From the NCBI RefSeq assembly GCF_019802255.1, contig NZ_JAHYSS010000006.1:186001-250000 (forward strand): a DNA stretch of 64,000 nucleotides. Reading direction: 5' to 3'. Numbering within the stretch: position 1 is the first letter of the stretch; every line of letters starts with the position of its first letter. This document shows, in pieces, positions 62,142 through 64,000 of this stretch. The stretch comes from Pedobacter polysacchareus. Its GTDB lineage: Bacteria; Bacteroidota; Bacteroidia; Sphingobacteriales; Sphingobacteriaceae. The notes under the pieces were generated by a model, which was given only the letters and a program-made list of their open reading frames with translations, had not been told where the DNA came from and made no database searches. The position numbers and the translations under genes are program-made.

Positions 62142-62867
62142 ATGGCCCATTTCAAGACTGCGCTCCTAATTGGCATGATCGTCTTACTTTCTGGCTGTGG
62201 ATTGTTTTTACGCAATAGGAAAACCACGCATGCAGGCCTTGAGAGGTACGATTATGACTTACCAGTGGTACTTTATCCAAGCAGTGTACCGGAGTCTGAC
62301 AAGCTGATCTTCGTCCTTTCAGGTGATGGTGGCTGGCTGGACTTTGAAGATGAACTTGCCCAGGAGTTTTCCAAAAACGGCTTCCACACCATTGGTTTCA
62401 ATACCCGGAACTACTTCTGGGAAAAGAGAACTCCAGAAGAACTTTCTAAACACTTGTTATTGCTGTTGAGAACCTACCGCAGGAAGTACCATGCGACTGA
62501 AATCTACCTCTGCGGCTATTCCTTCGGCGCAGACATTATTCCCTTTGCTTACAACCGACTACCTGCCCCTGCAAAAAGAAGAATCGCCGCTATCCAGCTT
62601 TGCTCCCCTTTTGCCACCAGCGACTTTAAAGTCCGTACTGTTGATTTACTCAACCTTGGTGGTGACGACAAACCCTATAAAGTAATTCCAGAGGTTGAAA
62701 AGATCAGCATTCCCATCCTCTGCTATTATGGGGAGGGGGAAGAACCGAAAGCATTAAAAGACATTTCCCTTAAAAATTTCAAACTGATGATTTTGCCTGG
62801 CAGCCATAGCTACGAATTCCCTGCTACTCAAAAGATTGTATCCGGGCTATTGAAAAAGATGCATTGA
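62142..62867 (+). CDS. AcvB/VirJ-like lipoprotein hydrolase
   Basis: 241 residues with a lipoprotein signal (lipobox LSGC). The VirJ-type alpha/beta hydrolase motifs are VLSGDGGWLDFE, nucleophile elbow GYSFGADIIPFAYN, LCSPFATSDF and C-terminal LPGSHSYEF (His). VirJ/AcvB members hydrolyse lysyl-phosphatidylglycerol or act in virulence; in Bacteroidota the role is unknown. It is a single gene divergent from dnaA. Confidence 0.82.
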   Translation: MAHFKTALLIGMIVLLSGCGLFLRNRKTTHAGLERYDYDLPVVLYPSSVPESDKLIFVLSGDGGWLDFEDELAQEFSKNGFHTIGFNTRNYFWEKRTPEELSKHLLLLLRTYRRKYHATEIYLCGYSFGADIIPFAYNRLPAPAKRRIAAIQLCSPFATSDFKVRTVDLLNLGGDDKPYKVIPEVEKISIPILCYYGEGEEPKALKDISLKNFKLMILPGSHSYEFPATQKIVSGLLKKMH

Positions 62868-62950
62868 TATCTAGATATAATGAGCTCTAAAACATGGAAT
62901 CATTGCCTTTAATCCATATGGTTTACGAAAAATAGGCTAAATTTGCAGAC

Positions 62951-64000
62951 ATGAGTACTGTGGATTCCGCCAATGAAATTTTTGACAATGTCATCTCCTT
63001 TATCGAATATACCAACCAAAGCATTTTCCTGACTGGAAAAGCCGGAACCGGGAAAACGACTTTATTGAGGAAAATAAAAGAGACGACAGCGAAAAAGACG
63101 GTGATTGTTGCGCCCACTGGTGTAGCAGCCATGAATGCCAAAGGCGTCACCATCAATTCCCTGTTTCAATTGCCTCCGGGATCTTTCTTTCCTGGAGATG
63201 TGAACCTGGCCAGCTTAAGAGCCGGGGTCGTATCCATCAAAAGCCTCCTTACAGAACTCAACTATTCGAAAGAAAGAAAAACATTATTGATGGAGCTGGA
63301 GCTCATGATCATTGATGAGGTATCTATGGTGCGCTGTGATGTGATTGATGCGGTGGATGCGATACTTAGGATGGTCAGAAAAAATGATGCGCCCTTTGGC
63401 GGCGTACAGCTCTTATTGATCGGAGATCTTTTCCAATTGCCCCCGGTCACTAAAAGAGAAGACTGGGAATTGCTGAGCAGAATCTATCCTTCCCCTTATT
63501 TCTTTGAAGCGACGGTAGTGAAGCAAAACCCATTATTACAAGTGGAGCTGAAAAAGGTATTCCGCCAAACTGAACCTGAATTCGTGGATATCCTGAACGA
63601 CATCAGGAACAACCAGATCGGAGATGAAAGGCTGGCGATCTTAAACCAGCGTTTTGATCCTTCTTTTAAACAGGCAGCAGGCTCTAACCATATTATCATT
63701 ACTTCTCATAATGCAGAAGCCAATACCATCAACAACGAAAAAGCAGATGAGCTGGAAGGCGAAGATTTTGTTTTCGAAGGTCAGGTGGAAGGTACTTTTA
63801 GCAACCAGGTATTGCCAGTAGAACAATCTTTACGCCTCAAAATTGGCGCTCAGGTGATGTTTATCAAAAATGATACTGGTGACGACCGGAAATTCTACAA
63901 TGGTAAAATTGGAAAAGTAAAATCAATCCATGGAGAAGAAATCTACATCTCTTTTCCAGATGAGGAAGAACCATTATTATTGGAACGATCATCATGGCAA
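62951..64000 (+). CDS. PIF1/RecD-like DNA helicase (partial, C-terminus beyond the window)
   Basis: 350 codons from ATG 62951 to the window edge. Walker A GKAGTGKT (29-36), APTGVAAMNAKGVTINSLF (motif Ia), LMIIDEVSMVRCDV (Walker B), LLIGDLFQLPPV and VFRQTEPEFVDILNDIR (motifs III-IV) identify the PIF1 family. These helicases unwind DNA 5'-3', for example at G-quadruplexes or recombination intermediates. A TAAATTTG -7 element lies 6 bp before the start codon (62938-62945), so the mRNA may be nearly leaderless. In Bacteroidota the C-terminus often carries an HRDC or WYL-like extension, not visible here. Confidence 0.9.
   Translation, partial: MSTVDSANEIFDNVISFIEYTNQSIFLTGKAGTGKTTLLRKIKETTAKKTVIVAPTGVAAMNAKGVTINSLFQLPPGSFFPGDVNLASLRAGVVSIKSLLTELNYSKERKTLLMELELMIIDEVSMVRCDVIDAVDAILRMVRKNDAPFGGVQLLLIGDLFQLPPVTKREDWELLSRIYPSPYFFEATVVKQNPLLQVELKKVFRQTEPEFVDILNDIRNNQIGDERLAILNQRFDPSFKQAAGSNHIIITSHNAEANTINNEKADELEGEDFVFEGQVEGTFSNQVLPVEQSLRLKIGAQVMFIKNDTGDDRKFYNGKIGKVKSIHGEEIYISFPDEEEPLLLERSSWQ

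Overview
The window looks like a chromosomal segment of a Bacteroidota bacterium, most likely a Sphingobacteriales member close to Pedobacter (genus inferred from gene content, not searched). Evidence: promoter elements of the Bacteroidota type (TAnnTTTG at about -7), a TonB receptor with an STN domain followed by DUF4249 and DUF4397 lipoproteins, TlpA/DUF4369 lipoproteins, many small AraC regulators, and an ArgA-like GNAT typical of the phylum. Housekeeping markers are gatB, dnaA, rnpB and a rluA-family gene.

Layout. 0-6 kb: end of a response regulator, an ArgE-like/GNAT pair, a Sco1-cytochrome c pair, and an SPFH-SHOCT plus zinc-ribbon membrane protein pair. 6-17 kb: rnpB, a sigma54 activator, a PhoB-like regulator followed by rluA-family and ClC genes, gatB-tlpA, and a hemS-type gene followed by a 44-residue membrane protein. 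17-26 kb: DinB-like protein, a LytTR two-component pair, a TonB receptor/DUF4249/DUF4397 operon and a secreted DNA/RNA endonuclease.

26-43 kb is AT-rich accessory DNA. It holds alpha/beta hydrolases, Dps, AraC and GntR regulators, a GH16 enzyme, and several decaying modules: a hipBA toxin-antitoxin locus with nonsense codons in both genes, an orphan polymorphic-toxin C-terminus with candidate immunity genes including a SUKH protein, and a broken DUF6266-like gene. 43-62 kb returns to core-like genes: aldehyde dehydrogenase, a GntR/TauE/DUF1634 operon, TerD, CDF, bestrophin, DUF72, an ABC pair, a 1,000-residue TPR protein with an HEYVH motif, Crp/Fnr, a SMUG2-like glycosylase and dnaA with a DnaA-box cluster upstream. 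The window ends inside a PIF1-like helicase.

The strongest new signal is a shared control region in front of two alpha/beta hydrolases and Dps (28.7, 29.7 and 30.25 kb). In each, two half-sites lie exactly 21 bp apart and the proximal one lies exactly 20 bp from an nAnnTTTG element. An AraC-family gene follows directly (30411-31241), which suggests a small local regulon. Other repeats placed ahead of regulators: 11-bp-spaced TTAAC repeats before the PhoB-like gene, 10-bp-spaced TTAACAT pairs before both the LytTR pair and the TonB-receptor operon, and palindromes overlapping the promoters of both GntR genes. All functions are read from sequence motifs without database searches.
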